A DNA stretch of 51,371 nucleotides from positions 1 to 51,371 of the forward strand of contig SDOA01000014.1 of the NCBI GenBank assembly GCA_004524595.1, read 5' to 3'. This DNA is from Candidatus Thorarchaeota archaeon (GTDB lineage Archaea; Asgardarchaeota; Thorarchaeia; Thorarchaeales; Thorarchaeaceae). The notes beneath the pieces were generated by a model, which was given only the letters and a program-made list of their open reading frames with translations, did no database searches and was not told the DNA's origin. Made by a program: the position numbers and the translations under genes. Within the stretch, counting starts at the first letter, position 1. Each line of letters starts with the position of its first letter. Below, piece by piece: positions 18,100 through 26,095 of this stretch.

Positions 18100-20094
18100 T
18101 CAAATGATTTCCGAAGATTCTGAGGACTTGGGAATTCGACTGAACTTGAAACCCTTTTTCATCATACCAAGTCTAAATCCTGCAAAGGACCAATTGATGA
18201 TTGACAAGATCTCCGAACCGACTATAAACGACACTAGTAAAGAAATAACTAGAGCAATTTCATCGGGACTTGGTAATCCACTGAAATAGAACAGAACGAT
18301 AATTGCTATGACAGCTCCAAATATTAGTTGTCCAAGAGTTGATAATTTGATTAAAGTTCCTTCAAATTCATGACCTTCTTCAATGACATCATTTGATAGA
18401 TTCAGATTTAGACCAATAAGAAGTACCATACTTATAGAATATAATGCAAGTAGTATTGCAGCTCCTGTATTGGCTTCGTGAACAATGGTGTTATTTCCTG
18501 CAACAATTGGAATCATGAAGGAGAAGAGAACTGTTGCTCCCATTATGATTCCACCAGTAGTATAACCTCTTCCGTATGAAAATCCAGTCAATGCTGCATT
18601 TCTTAACATCAATATTAAGAATGGTAAGATGATTATCAGAGATGATTGAACAGCTAATGGGATTCCAGGTATCAATGATAAATTGAACCACCGATTTGTT
18701 GGCCAAATTGCCAAAGGTCCACTGCCCAAACCGCCAAGCATGATAACTACTATCATTGCTGATGATAGTAAACTCACAATTACTGCTAAAGCACCTTGAG
18801 AGAACCCAGTTAAGCCACGAATATAGCTCTCAATCATGATGAGAAACTGAGTGATAATAACTGCTATCCATGCAACAAGAACAAGAGTTGCTATAGAGAA
18901 AGGATGAATCATCGTAAACACTCCTGCTAAAATTAGTGGCAATCCTGTAATGATATCGGTTTTCGCTGTATACATGGCACCAACTAGGACTAAAGGTCCA
19001 GCAACACCAATAACTAGCAGATATCCCCAAACAGCTACACCCTCAATATATGTTCCAGCTTGGCTTGCTGCAAACAAACCAATAAAGATCAAAAATAGGG
19101 CAAGGATTTTTGCGCCTCCCTTGACTATATCCTCTCCAATTGCTGCTGCTTTGAGTTCTTTCGCTCCTAATCGAGGTGCGAGAAGAATCCAAAATAATAT
19201 TGATGCGAGGAATGCATAAACTAACAAAGGATTGGTGAGGTAAGCAGTAGGTTGTCCGCCTTCTGCACCAGCAATTAATGTACTCCACGGTTGCCAAATT
19301 AATGTGCCATCAGTATAAGAATCCAAAGGTCCAATAAAGACTGCAATTGCGCCTATGATAAATGTGAGAAAACCACCGAGTCCGAAAGCAAATTTCGCTT
19401 TATCTGGGCTTCTAGCAAACGCTCTAATGGTCGAATAGGGTGACCACCAGTAGATTAAGGTCAGGAACTGGCCTAATGCTAACATCATATACGCAAGATA
19501 AACCAGAATTGGTCCAAACACTTGACCAATGGCAAGAAGAGGAATAAACATACCATTAAGCATTCCTGCAAAGAACCCTATCCATGTAACGCTTGTATCG
19601 ATATAATAAATTGTAGTCATTTGCCATGCTACAACAAATAGCATTCCAAGGAAGTATAATAATCGTATGTAGGTATGAATATCAGCAAGATATGTAATCT
19701 CACCAAATCCAACTATTGCATATCCTGCAACTACCAGAGAGAGTACGAAAGCTACTAAAAACGAAAGTCCAATCATCGAGCCAACTCTTCCCCTTAGATC
19801 CCTTGACCCATAGCTCTGTAGAAACAGTCCCATTCCCAATAATGCCATGAAGGCTGCTATTGCGACATTGTAATATACACTATTACCAAACAGCCACGTG
19901 AAAGGTACTACACTCGTAACTTCCCAAGAAATTGAAGTCATAGGGATAAGAGGTACCCCCATTATAAGGCCTAGAACAGCTGCGATGAGTCCAATGATGC
20001 TACCAAGACCGGCAAGCTCGCCTATTCTTTCAATAGGTTTTCCTTCTGAATCCTTGCCGCTAAACGCTGATGATACGAGTCGAATGTTACTCAT
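18100..20094 (-). CDS. Large polytopic membrane protein, about 18 helices, 664 aa
   Basis: Almost entirely hydrophobic, with about 17-19 predicted membrane helices separated by short loops and no large soluble domain. A short hydrophilic head (residues 1-25) and a basic C-terminus are visible. I do not recognise a transporter family and see no charged catalytic motif repeated between helices. The ATG at 20094 has GTGAGG 10 bases upstream; the longer GTG start at 20109 would use that ribosome binding site as its own codons, so I prefer 20094. Candidates include a transporter or a membrane scaffold, but nothing in the sequence decides this. Confidence 0.78.
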   Translation of the reverse strand: MSNIRLVSSAFSGKDSEGKPIERIGELAGLGSIIGLIAAVLGLIMGVPLIPMTSISWEVTSVVPFTWLFGNSVYYNVAIAAFMALLGMGLFLQSYGSRDLRGRVGSMIGLSFLVAFVLSLVVAGYAIVGFGEITYLADIHTYIRLLYFLGMLFVVAWQMTTIYYIDTSVTWIGFFAGMLNGMFIPLLAIGQVFGPILVYLAYMMLALGQFLTLIYWWSPYSTIRAFARSPDKAKFAFGLGGFLTFIIGAIAVFIGPLDSYTDGTLIWQPWSTLIAGAEGGQPTAYLTNPLLVYAFLASILFWILLAPRLGAKELKAAAIGEDIVKGGAKILALFLIFIGLFAASQAGTYIEGVAVWGYLLVIGVAGPLVLVGAMYTAKTDIITGLPLILAGVFTMIHPFSIATLVLVAWIAVIITQFLIMIESYIRGLTGFSQGALAVIVSLLSSAMIVVIMLGGLGSGPLAIWPTNRWFNLSLIPGIPLAVQSSLIIILPFLILMLRNAALTGFSYGRGYTTGGIIMGATVLFSFMIPIVAGNNTIVHEANTGAAILLALYSISMVLLIGLNLNLSNDVIEEGHEFEGTLIKLSTLGQLIFGAVIAIIVLFYFSGLPSPDEIALVISLLVSFIVGSEILSIINWSFAGFRLGMMKKGFKFSRIPKSSESSEII

Positions 20095-20197
20095 TTCCAA
20101 TTTCCTCACTTAGTGATGGACACCATTAATAGGATGTACATCAGAAATCGAATGCACGGTATTTATATGAGTATCGGACAAGGCGCATTGAGTTGTA

Positions 20198-20210
20198 AAA
20201 GTATATTAGT
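20198..20210 (+). promoter_or_regulatory. Candidate promoter for the aldehyde oxidoreductase unit
   Basis: AAAAGTATATTAG has a TATA-like core with an A-rich BRE-like flank. It lies about 50 bases before the small gene at 20256, leaving a leader of about 25 bases that contains its GAGGGA ribosome binding site. Confidence 0.4.
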
Positions 20211-20255
20211 ACTGACATTCCCGTACAAAATTTAACAAGACTTTGAGGGAATACC

Positions 20256-20405
20256 ATGACGGATAATCTGGAAGTATATCTAAAAGGTAGAAAATTGATA
20301 ATGAATAACTTTGTCAGAAATGTCTTCAATGATGTGATGTTGGCTCTGTTGAACAATCTTCACGATGTAGAGGTCGAGAAAATCTCTAAAATTCAGATAG
20401 ATTAA
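20256..20405 (+). CDS. Small protein upstream of aldehyde oxidoreductase, 49 aa
   Basis: Short frame with a strong ribosome binding site (GAGGGA at 20245-20250, 5 bases before the ATG). It begins MTDNLEVYLKGRKL and ends EKISKIQID. The pattern is a strand, a basic turn, a long amphipathic helix (about residues 16-36) and a final strand. I have an uncertain impression of similar LxGKxxxLNxFVxxxxxNxxxGMxxSL proteins in archaea, but cannot name a family. It stops 32 bases before the oxidoreductase start and is likely on the same message. It is not a MoaD/ThiS protein, as it lacks the C-terminal Gly-Gly. A fold-and-helix DNA-binding or subunit role is possible. Confidence 0.6.
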   Translation: MTDNLEVYLKGRKLIMNNFVRNVFNDVMLALLNNLHDVEVEKISKIQID

Positions 20406-20437
20406 TCCAATACAATATCAGCAATATGGTGAAAATC

Positions 20438-22264
20438 ATGGACAACATGTTTGGATGGAATGGTAAAATACTATGGGTTAATCTTACAAATAAGACTACT
20501 GAAACAGAAGAAATCTCTCTCGAAATCTACCAGCATTTCATTGGTGGAAAAGGCCTTGGAGCATATCTACTGTTTCGAGAGTTGAAAGCTGAAGATGAAC
20601 CTTTGGGACCACGAAATACTCTATTCTTCTTGTCAGGACCACTACAGGGCCTGTCTGCGCCAAACGTTGGTAGGTGGACATTAGTCACAAAATCACCATT
20701 GACAGGGTTCTTTTTAGATTCGCATTCTGGTGGATCATTAGGTAGAGAAATTAAGAATGCAGGATATGATGCAATCGCCATTAAAGGAATTTCTAAAAAT
20801 CCTATAGTTTTGGTGGTTGAGAATGACAATATCCAGTTCCAAAATGCTGATCATTTATGGGGAAAAGGAACACAAGAAACAACAAAGATATTGTATGAAT
20901 CGGTTCCTAAAGGTTCTGCTGTCTATGTGATCGGACCTGCTGGGGAGAATCTTGTGCTAACTTCAACAGGATGTTGCGAACTTGCACATCAGACTGGCCG
21001 AGGTGGTGCGGGAGCAGTCCTAGGTTCCAAGAATCTCAAGGGTATTGCTGTTCGTGGAACTAATAGAATCAAAGCCAAAGATAGCAATATACTCCGTGAG
21101 ATAAATCAATGGGCTGCAAAGACATGGAAAGAAAAGACAAATGATGACTTCAAATTTTATGGTACTGGGTCTCTTGTTGAGATTGCTAATGAACGCGGTC
21201 AATTTCCGACTAAAAATTGGCGTCATAGTTATTTTGAAGGTTACCAAAAATTGATGCCGGAGAAGTATCGTCATCTCGCCCTTGGTGCTCATCAATCATG
21301 TCCACATTGTATCATGAGATGCACACATGCCTATCGGACTACTGACCCTAGCAATCCTAGTATTGATGTTGAATCAACTGTGGAGTATGAAACCTTAGGC
21401 CTTTGCGGTGGTAATCTGGGAATTGATGATTTTGATGCCGTTCTACGTCTAAATTACCTTGCTGATGATTTAGGACTTGATACTATCAGTGTTGGTTCAG
21501 CAATTGGTTTCACAATGGATGCATATGAGAATAATATACTCTCAGTTGATGAAATTGGTTTTCCCATCAATTTTGGCGATGCTGAGGCTGCTTTGAAACT
21601 GATGCGTATGATTGCATTCAAAGAGGGAATTGGTGGTATCTTAGCCAAAGGAGTGAAGAAAGCTGCGGAAGAGATTGGGAGGAATAGTATAGATTTAGCT
21701 GTTCATGTAAAAGGTCTCGATGTAGCGGCTTGGGACCCAAGAGGGAAGAAAGGATTGGGACTCTCCTATGCAACTGCTGAAGTTGGTGCAAGTCATTTAC
21801 GTGGATGGCCTCAGACAAATGAAAAACCTAACTCATCAGCTTTGGATGTTGTTGAGTCAATGGTCTGGGAAAGAGATACTAAACACCTCACAGATTCCAT
21901 GGTAATCTGTCATTTTACATGGCATTTCCCACTAAGTCGAGAACAAAAAATAGACCTAGTAAATGGTGCCACAGGAATGAACTATGACTCTGAAAAAATC
22001 TCTCAATTTGGTCAACGAATAGAAACATTGACACGGCTCTTCAATATACGAGAAGGAGCATCGAGAAAAGATGATGTTTTACCACCAAAATTATGGACTC
22101 CAGAAACAATTGGTCCATCGACTGGAATGAAAGCTTTCATTGATATGAATGATTTTCAGAAATCACTAGAGAAATACTATAGTCTTCGTGGTTGGGATTC
22201 TGAAGGAGTCCCAAGAAGAGAAACACTAGAGAAACTAGGTCTAACAAAGTATTTTGAATTCTAA
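20438..22264 (+). CDS. aor: Aldehyde:ferredoxin oxidoreductase family enzyme, 608 aa
   Basis: Oxidises aldehydes to carboxylic acids with ferredoxin as acceptor, using a bis-pterin tungsten (or molybdenum) cofactor and one 4Fe-4S cluster. The N-terminus GWNGKILWVNL and the repeated glycine-rich pterin-binding segments are diagnostic. Cluster ligands are Cys288, Cys291 and Cys295 (CPHCIMRC) plus Cys491, at the position expected from Pyrococcus AOR. The length is typical (about 605). The start is ATG 20438 with GGTGA 5 bases upstream, rather than the ATG at 20426. The preferred aldehyde is not deducible. It is preceded by the 49-residue gene and converges with the acetyltransferase, with 1 base between stops. 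Confidence 0.95.
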   Translation: MDNMFGWNGKILWVNLTNKTTETEEISLEIYQHFIGGKGLGAYLLFRELKAEDEPLGPRNTLFFLSGPLQGLSAPNVGRWTLVTKSPLTGFFLDSHSGGSLGREIKNAGYDAIAIKGISKNPIVLVVENDNIQFQNADHLWGKGTQETTKILYESVPKGSAVYVIGPAGENLVLTSTGCCELAHQTGRGGAGAVLGSKNLKGIAVRGTNRIKAKDSNILREINQWAAKTWKEKTNDDFKFYGTGSLVEIANERGQFPTKNWRHSYFEGYQKLMPEKYRHLALGAHQSCPHCIMRCTHAYRTTDPSNPSIDVESTVEYETLGLCGGNLGIDDFDAVLRLNYLADDLGLDTISVGSAIGFTMDAYENNILSVDEIGFPINFGDAEAALKLMRMIAFKEGIGGILAKGVKKAAEEIGRNSIDLAVHVKGLDVAAWDPRGKKGLGLSYATAEVGASHLRGWPQTNEKPNSSALDVVESMVWERDTKHLTDSMVICHFTWHFPLSREQKIDLVNGATGMNYDSEKISQFGQRIETLTRLFNIREGASRKDDVLPPKLWTPETIGPSTGMKAFIDMNDFQKSLEKYYSLRGWDSEGVPRRETLEKLGLTKYFEF

Positions 22265-22265
22265 C

Positions 22266-22712
22266 TCAAAAAATTCTTGATTTGAATTTCTTTCTAAGAT
22301 AAATCTCTTTTCTCTCAAAAACGAAACCGGAATCAGTGTATAAATCAATCACATCTTTTCTAGACTCGTTTAGAAGAGTGTCTAGAGCACTAAGATTCTT
22401 TTCTTCTGCAATCTCAATGATCTTCTCAATCATCATTTTTCCCAAATCTGTTTGCTCGAGTTCATCTTCGATTTCAAAATGTTGAATAAAACCAACTTTT
22501 CCAATTTTGGGATCATTCCCAATATCGAGCTTCAGTGCCGCTAAAACAATTCCCTCTGATACTGCGACTATGAACATTGTTTCTTTTGTAGCACCAATAG
22601 GCGTGCAAGCAGCCTGTGCAGTTAATTGTTGAAAGTTATGACCTTCTCTTGCGTAAAATTGGTCTAAGGCTGTTCGTTCTTGTGCAGTGGCTAACCTCAC
22701 CTCAATATCCAA
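22266..22712 (-). CDS. GNAT-family acetyltransferase, 148 aa
   Basis: Predicted acyl-CoA-dependent N-acetyltransferase. The order of strands and helices fits the GNAT fold: N-terminal RLATAQERTALDQFY, central strands IVLAALKL and VGFIQHFEI, and a helix with the acetyl-CoA loop degenerate (TDLGKMMIEKIIEIAEE in place of QxxGxG/A). It ends with YTDSGFVFERKEIYLRKK, as in many GNATs. The substrate is unknown. The start is TTG 22712 with AGGAGAT about 8 bases upstream and an in-frame stop before it. Convergent with aor. Confidence 0.82.
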   Translation of the reverse strand: MDIEVRLATAQERTALDQFYAREGHNFQQLTAQAACTPIGATKETMFIVAVSEGIVLAALKLDIGNDPKIGKVGFIQHFEIEDELEQTDLGKMMIEKIIEIAEEKNLSALDTLLNESRKDVIDLYTDSGFVFERKEIYLRKKFKSRIF

Positions 22713-22807
22713 TATACTTCATCTCCTAATTCGAGAAACATTCAAAATGCATTAGAAGTGTTTTGGTAAGTTCATTATTAAAAAGAGTTAATTTCACTCA
22801 AAACAAT

Positions 22808-22933
22808 ATGTATCTGATGACAATAGAATCTCAATCAAAATCTGACTCGTTATTCGAGATATTATTATTTATTTGCCTAATCATACTTGTTCTTGCAGTC
22901 ATTGTCATTCATGCACCGAACATATTGAGTTAA
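22808..22933 (+). CDS. Single-helix membrane miniprotein, 41 aa
   Basis: The frame runs from ATG 22808 to TAA 22931-22933. It has a polar head of about 16 residues and then one hydrophobic stretch (ILLFICLIILVLAVIVI) near the C-terminus, a tail-anchored layout. A TATA-like ATTATTAAAAAG at 22774-22785 lies about 30 bases before the ATG, which suits a leaderless message; no ribosome binding site is seen. It occupies the gap between the acetyltransferase and the convergent ParA-like gene. It may be real, but could be a chance frame in AT-rich DNA. Confidence 0.35.
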   Translation: MYLMTIESQSKSDSLFEILLFICLIILVLAVIVIHAPNILS

Positions 22934-22936
22934 TAC

Positions 22937-23689
22937 TCACCGCATGTATCTCAATATATCTTGAATGTTCTTTGTGAATTCACTCTCAGGATATCTGAGA
23001 GTCACAACAAATCGACTTCCAACTTCAATCAATAATGGAAGCAAAGGAATGATGGTTGCCACCTTTGCTTTGAATTTCGTTTCGACTTCGGATATTATTG
23101 CTTTGTCTTCATAGATACTAGGTTTCTTATTGATGATAATTCGTATCTCAGGTACCTGCAGCTTTCTTGCAACACTCAAAGTAGCAGCTGTACCTAATAG
23201 ATCCTGCTCATCAATCCTTGCGACGACAAAAAGAAAATGTGCCGTTGCCATCGATAGTAGTGTTTCTCTATCTAATCCCGGGTGAGTATCAATTATCAAA
23301 TAATCAAGATCTTTGCCTTTGATAACGTCAGTAAAACCTTTCTTGAGGTCTCCAACCTCGTAGCCCTCACGTAGGATTCTGGTAATGTCTGTCGCTGACA
23401 TAGAGCTTGGTATAAGGAATAATTTTCCCCTCTTGATCTTCAAGCGGTCAGTTAGGTCAAGACATGCATCGGTGATATCACACGAACCTCTAAGATAATC
23501 ATTTAGAGTGTATTTCATCTTCTCTCTACCCATACCAAATATTACATGAATACCTGGTGAAGCCATATCTGTGTCCATGACAGCCACTCTTTTGCCTTCA
23601 AGAGCAGCCATAGCGGCCAGATTCGCAGCGATATTTGATTTACCTGTTCCTCCACGGAAACTATGGATTGATACTATTTTACCTGACAT
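22937..23689 (-). CDS. ParA/MinD-family ATPase, 250 aa
   Basis: SIMIBI-class ATPase. The deviant Walker A is FRGGTGKSN (Arg12, Lys17, Ser18): the signature lysine of KGGxxK is Arg, as seen in some MinD/ParA relatives. Switch I is the DTDMASPG stretch (Asp39, Asp41), and Walker B is LIIDTHPG with Asp134. No C-terminal amphipathic MinD-type targeting helix is obvious, although the last residues (TKNIQDILRYMR) are weakly amphipathic. The gene overlaps the longin/winged-helix gene upstream by 11 bases, so translation is probably coupled. By family it is a dimerising ATP switch that positions or activates a partner; here the partners are likely the two longin-type proteins. Confidence 0.9.
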   Translation of the reverse strand: MSGKIVSIHSFRGGTGKSNIAANLAAMAALEGKRVAVMDTDMASPGIHVIFGMGREKMKYTLNDYLRGSCDITDACLDLTDRLKIKRGKLFLIPSSMSATDITRILREGYEVGDLKKGFTDVIKGKDLDYLIIDTHPGLDRETLLSMATAHFLFVVARIDEQDLLGTAATLSVARKLQVPEIRIIINKKPSIYEDKAIISEVETKFKAKVATIIPLLPLLIEVGSRFVVTLRYPESEFTKNIQDILRYMR

Positions 23690-24962
23690 GACTTAACACA
23701 CGCTCACTTTTCCATATGACATTGTTACCTAGTCCATTAAGAACTTCTAATATTCTCGATGCAGGACTCCCTGATCTCTCAGATATCTCTCTGATGGATA
23801 GTGTACCGTTGCAATACTTCCAGATTGAATCAACAATGTCATAATCCCTTTTCTTAATTCCTATGACCTCGAGGTATGCAGCGAATCTCTCATCACGATC
23901 CTCAAGCACAGGATATAACCGTGAAATCCGTACTAATCCTTTTGCAATTAGGTTAGCTAGTATTTGATCTGATTGTTCTCTTGGTAGACCAGTTGACTCA
24001 TGTAGATCTGCCACTGTGTTTCTTTTTCCAAGAATATTGACCATTCTGAGGGCGCCTGACCTCTGAGTTTCATTTGATGATGATGAAGCATACATAATCT
24101 GAGTTTCTTTGCGAATATCTTCGATCGATGCTATTATTTCGACACCATCATAATCATAGAATGTAATTGGTCCTTCTTCTTTGTCTGGTTCAAACTTTCT
24201 TGCGTCGTCAAAACTAATGTGTTGGGCAAGAGCAAGAAATGGTCTAATCAACTCGAGATACGTGTTCTCTGATAACCCCAAATTCACCACAAAAGCAGCA
24301 ATACTATGTGAATCTACTCTCGTTAATAGAAAGCCTGTTGATTTATCCAGACATGAATGTTCAGTAATCTCCATGTCTGCTTTATGCGTTTGTAACAGGT
24401 CAAGAACTGCCTCAAGTTCGTACGATCTAAGATTAGATGTAGCAACATGACCATCATAGGTGATTAAACTTCCTCGTAAGATATCTCGATTGATTTCGAC
24501 TTCTGCTAAACTTGTTTTCAAACGGTTTAGTTCAGCCGATGGTAAGAGAATCGTTTTGTACCTTCGGGCCAAACCAGGAATTCCGTCAAATTTATGAAGT
24601 GTGATTTCAACGATGTCAGTAAATGGTCTGAATCTTCTTGAGTCTGGCAATTCTTTTCTTAAATCGGAATAATATGTACTAACAAAGTGCTCTGCTAATT
24701 CTTGCAAAATTACTCTATGAATCTCTCCACTATCATTATCTGATACTAATGCAATAAAATACAGATCTCCTTTCTTCTCCCATACAAGTTTGTTTTTAGC
24801 AAAAGACATCACAGTGATATTGTCCTGATTTACTTCTTGCGCGAATGAACCAACTGCTGATAAGAAAGCTGCGGCCAGTTCATCTAGTTTCCTCGTTCCA
24901 CTTATACTATAATGAAAGAGCAGAATACCAGAGTCACGTAGCACAACTATTTCTTTTACCAT
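23679..24962 (-). CDS. Longin/roadblock-like protein with C-terminal winged-helix region, 427 aa
   Basis: Residues 1-125 are a longin-type alpha/beta domain (VVLRDSGILLFHYS, long helix, FIALVSD strand, second long helix). Residues about 145-250 form a second alpha/beta domain with the roadblock-like start GSLITYDGHVATS. Residues about 305-427 are helical with two winged-helix-like units (TVADLHESTGLP, LSIREISERSGSP). Residues 1-125 and 305-427 align well with the neighbouring protein at 25031, which lacks the middle domain. A strong AAGGAGG precedes ATG 24962. It overlaps the ParA-like gene by 11 bases. Longin and roadblock domains in Asgard archaea are usually linked to GTPase regulation; here the partner appears to be a ParA ATPase. 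Confidence 0.78.
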   Translation of the reverse strand: MVKEIVVLRDSGILLFHYSISGTRKLDELAAAFLSAVGSFAQEVNQDNITVMSFAKNKLVWEKKGDLYFIALVSDNDSGEIHRVILQELAEHFVSTYYSDLRKELPDSRRFRPFTDIVEITLHKFDGIPGLARRYKTILLPSAELNRLKTSLAEVEINRDILRGSLITYDGHVATSNLRSYELEAVLDLLQTHKADMEITEHSCLDKSTGFLLTRVDSHSIAAFVVNLGLSENTYLELIRPFLALAQHISFDDARKFEPDKEEGPITFYDYDGVEIIASIEDIRKETQIMYASSSSNETQRSGALRMVNILGKRNTVADLHESTGLPREQSDQILANLIAKGLVRISRLYPVLEDRDERFAAYLEVIGIKKRDYDIVDSIWKYCNGTLSIREISERSGSPASRILEVLNGLGNNVIWKSERVLSHVR

Positions 24963-25030
24963 TTGGTGGCCTCCTTCTTTGCGGCCAAAATACCATTAAC
25001 ATAAAGCCTCTTAATTCCTTCGAGAGTAGG

Positions 25031-25933
25031 TTACGGATTCTCCACTAACTCTGTGACCTCAATCAAGCGCCATTCTACTTCATCACCTAATCTCTCAAGG
25101 ACTTCATAGAGACGTTCTGGGACTACGCCAATTCTCTCACTAATATCCATAATAGACCTTTCACCATTACAAAATGATTTTGCGCGTTCGAGTAATTGGT
25201 ACTCTCTATTAGGTAATCCTATCAGGTCAAGATATGTATTGAAGCGACTATCATTTGATTTAATCAATGGACATATTTTGGAGACCTTCAAAAACCCTCT
25301 AATAGCCAGATATTCGACCACATCAAATATCTCTTCAATTGACATTCCAAGCTCTTTACTCATTTGATATAATGAAGTCTTTCCATTGATAGCTGGAAGT
25401 ATTTTATTTCCAAATCTTCCAAAGTCTCGATGAAATTCATCAAGGAATCCTCCGGATCTTATCACTATATCCATTTTGTCTTTCATTAGTTCTGGAATAA
25501 CAAACGCACTAAGGCTTGATATTAGTAATAAAATTCCCTCATAATAAGTGAAAACACCTTTGACTTCATATTCGAAATCCATGAAAACATCAAGAATTGG
25601 AATGTCCATCTTTAACTCTGTTTCATATCGTGATATGAATTTTCTACTCAACTCTCTCAAAACTGCTCTCAATACTTTTTCTGATGAACCCGTTTCAACT
25701 AGGAAGATGAAGAGCATATCTCCCCCAAACTGCTCGTAGAGTAATTCTGAACCTTCAAATGAAAGGCTTTGAATTGAGCGCTCACCAAACTCTGTGGCAA
25801 AGCTTGTTATTGCACTAAGAAATCCTGATAGCAACTCATCCAGTTTTCGATTGTCGCTTCTTGAATAATGAAAGACTGGAGTACCACCGGCTGTTATCAC
25901 CATGAATTCAAGGACACCTAATTTCCCAGTCAA
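25031..25933 (-). CDS. Longin-like protein with C-terminal winged-helix region, 300 aa
   Basis: Paralogue of the 427-residue neighbour. An N-terminal longin-like domain contains FHYSRSDNRKLDELL, which aligns with FHYSISGTRKLDELA. A C-terminal pair of winged-helix-like units contains SIMDISERIGVVPERLYEVL. The frame opens at a TTG at 25993, but the TTG at 25933 has AAGGAG 8 bases upstream and an AATTTAAAG TATA-like box about 44 bases upstream, and it starts close to the paralogue's start, so I choose it. It is the first gene of a three-gene minus-strand unit; 68 bases separate it from the next. It is divergent from the MFS-HhH gene. Confidence 0.75.
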   Translation of the reverse strand: MTGKLGVLEFMVITAGGTPVFHYSRSDNRKLDELLSGFLSAITSFATEFGERSIQSLSFEGSELLYEQFGGDMLFIFLVETGSSEKVLRAVLRELSRKFISRYETELKMDIPILDVFMDFEYEVKGVFTYYEGILLLISSLSAFVIPELMKDKMDIVIRSGGFLDEFHRDFGRFGNKILPAINGKTSLYQMSKELGMSIEEIFDVVEYLAIRGFLKVSKICPLIKSNDSRFNTYLDLIGLPNREYQLLERAKSFCNGERSIMDISERIGVVPERLYEVLERLGDEVEWRLIEVTELVENP

Positions 25934-25972
25934 AGAATGTTTCTCCTTAATGTCGAACAGAATTTGAATTGT

Positions 25973-25981
25973 CTTTAAATT
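25973..25981 (-). promoter_or_regulatory. TATA-like box of the longin-ParA unit
   Basis: Minus-strand AATTTAAAG, centred about 26 bases before the expected transcription start near 25951. This leaves an 18-base leader that contains the AAGGAG ribosome binding site. Confidence 0.5.
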
Positions 25982-26012
25982 ATCGCATACCAACCAATAA
26001 TCGTTTAGTCGA

Positions 26013-26032
26013 GCTTATCTTACTCGATAAGC
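26013..26032. promoter_or_regulatory. Palindrome in divergent intergenic region (candidate operator)
   Basis: GCTTATC (26013-26019) and GATAAGC (26026-26032) form a perfect 7-base inverted repeat around TTACTC, between the longin-ParA promoter and the start of the MFS-HhH gene. It is suited to a dimeric regulator. With no T-run after it, it does not look like a terminator. Confidence 0.4.
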
Positions 26033-26095
26033 GAGGCGAAACATCCATATTCTCTTATTTCTCGGTGATGCATAAGTGACTTTGGAGATATCTAT

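Noticed and set aside
20141..20356. 71-residue minus-strand frame opposite the 49-residue gene
   Set aside because: It is on the opposite strand of the better supported small gene at 20256-20405 and has no ribosome binding site.
20256..20405. Small protein before aor as a MoaD/ThiS-type pterin sulfur carrier
   Set aside because: It lacks the C-terminal Gly-Gly and the ubiquitin-like length of about 80 residues.
25934..25993. Extra N-terminal 20 codons of the longin protein at 25031
   Set aside because: The upstream TTG lies before the likely TATA box, whereas TTG 25933 has AAGGAG 8 bases upstream and fits the paralogue start.
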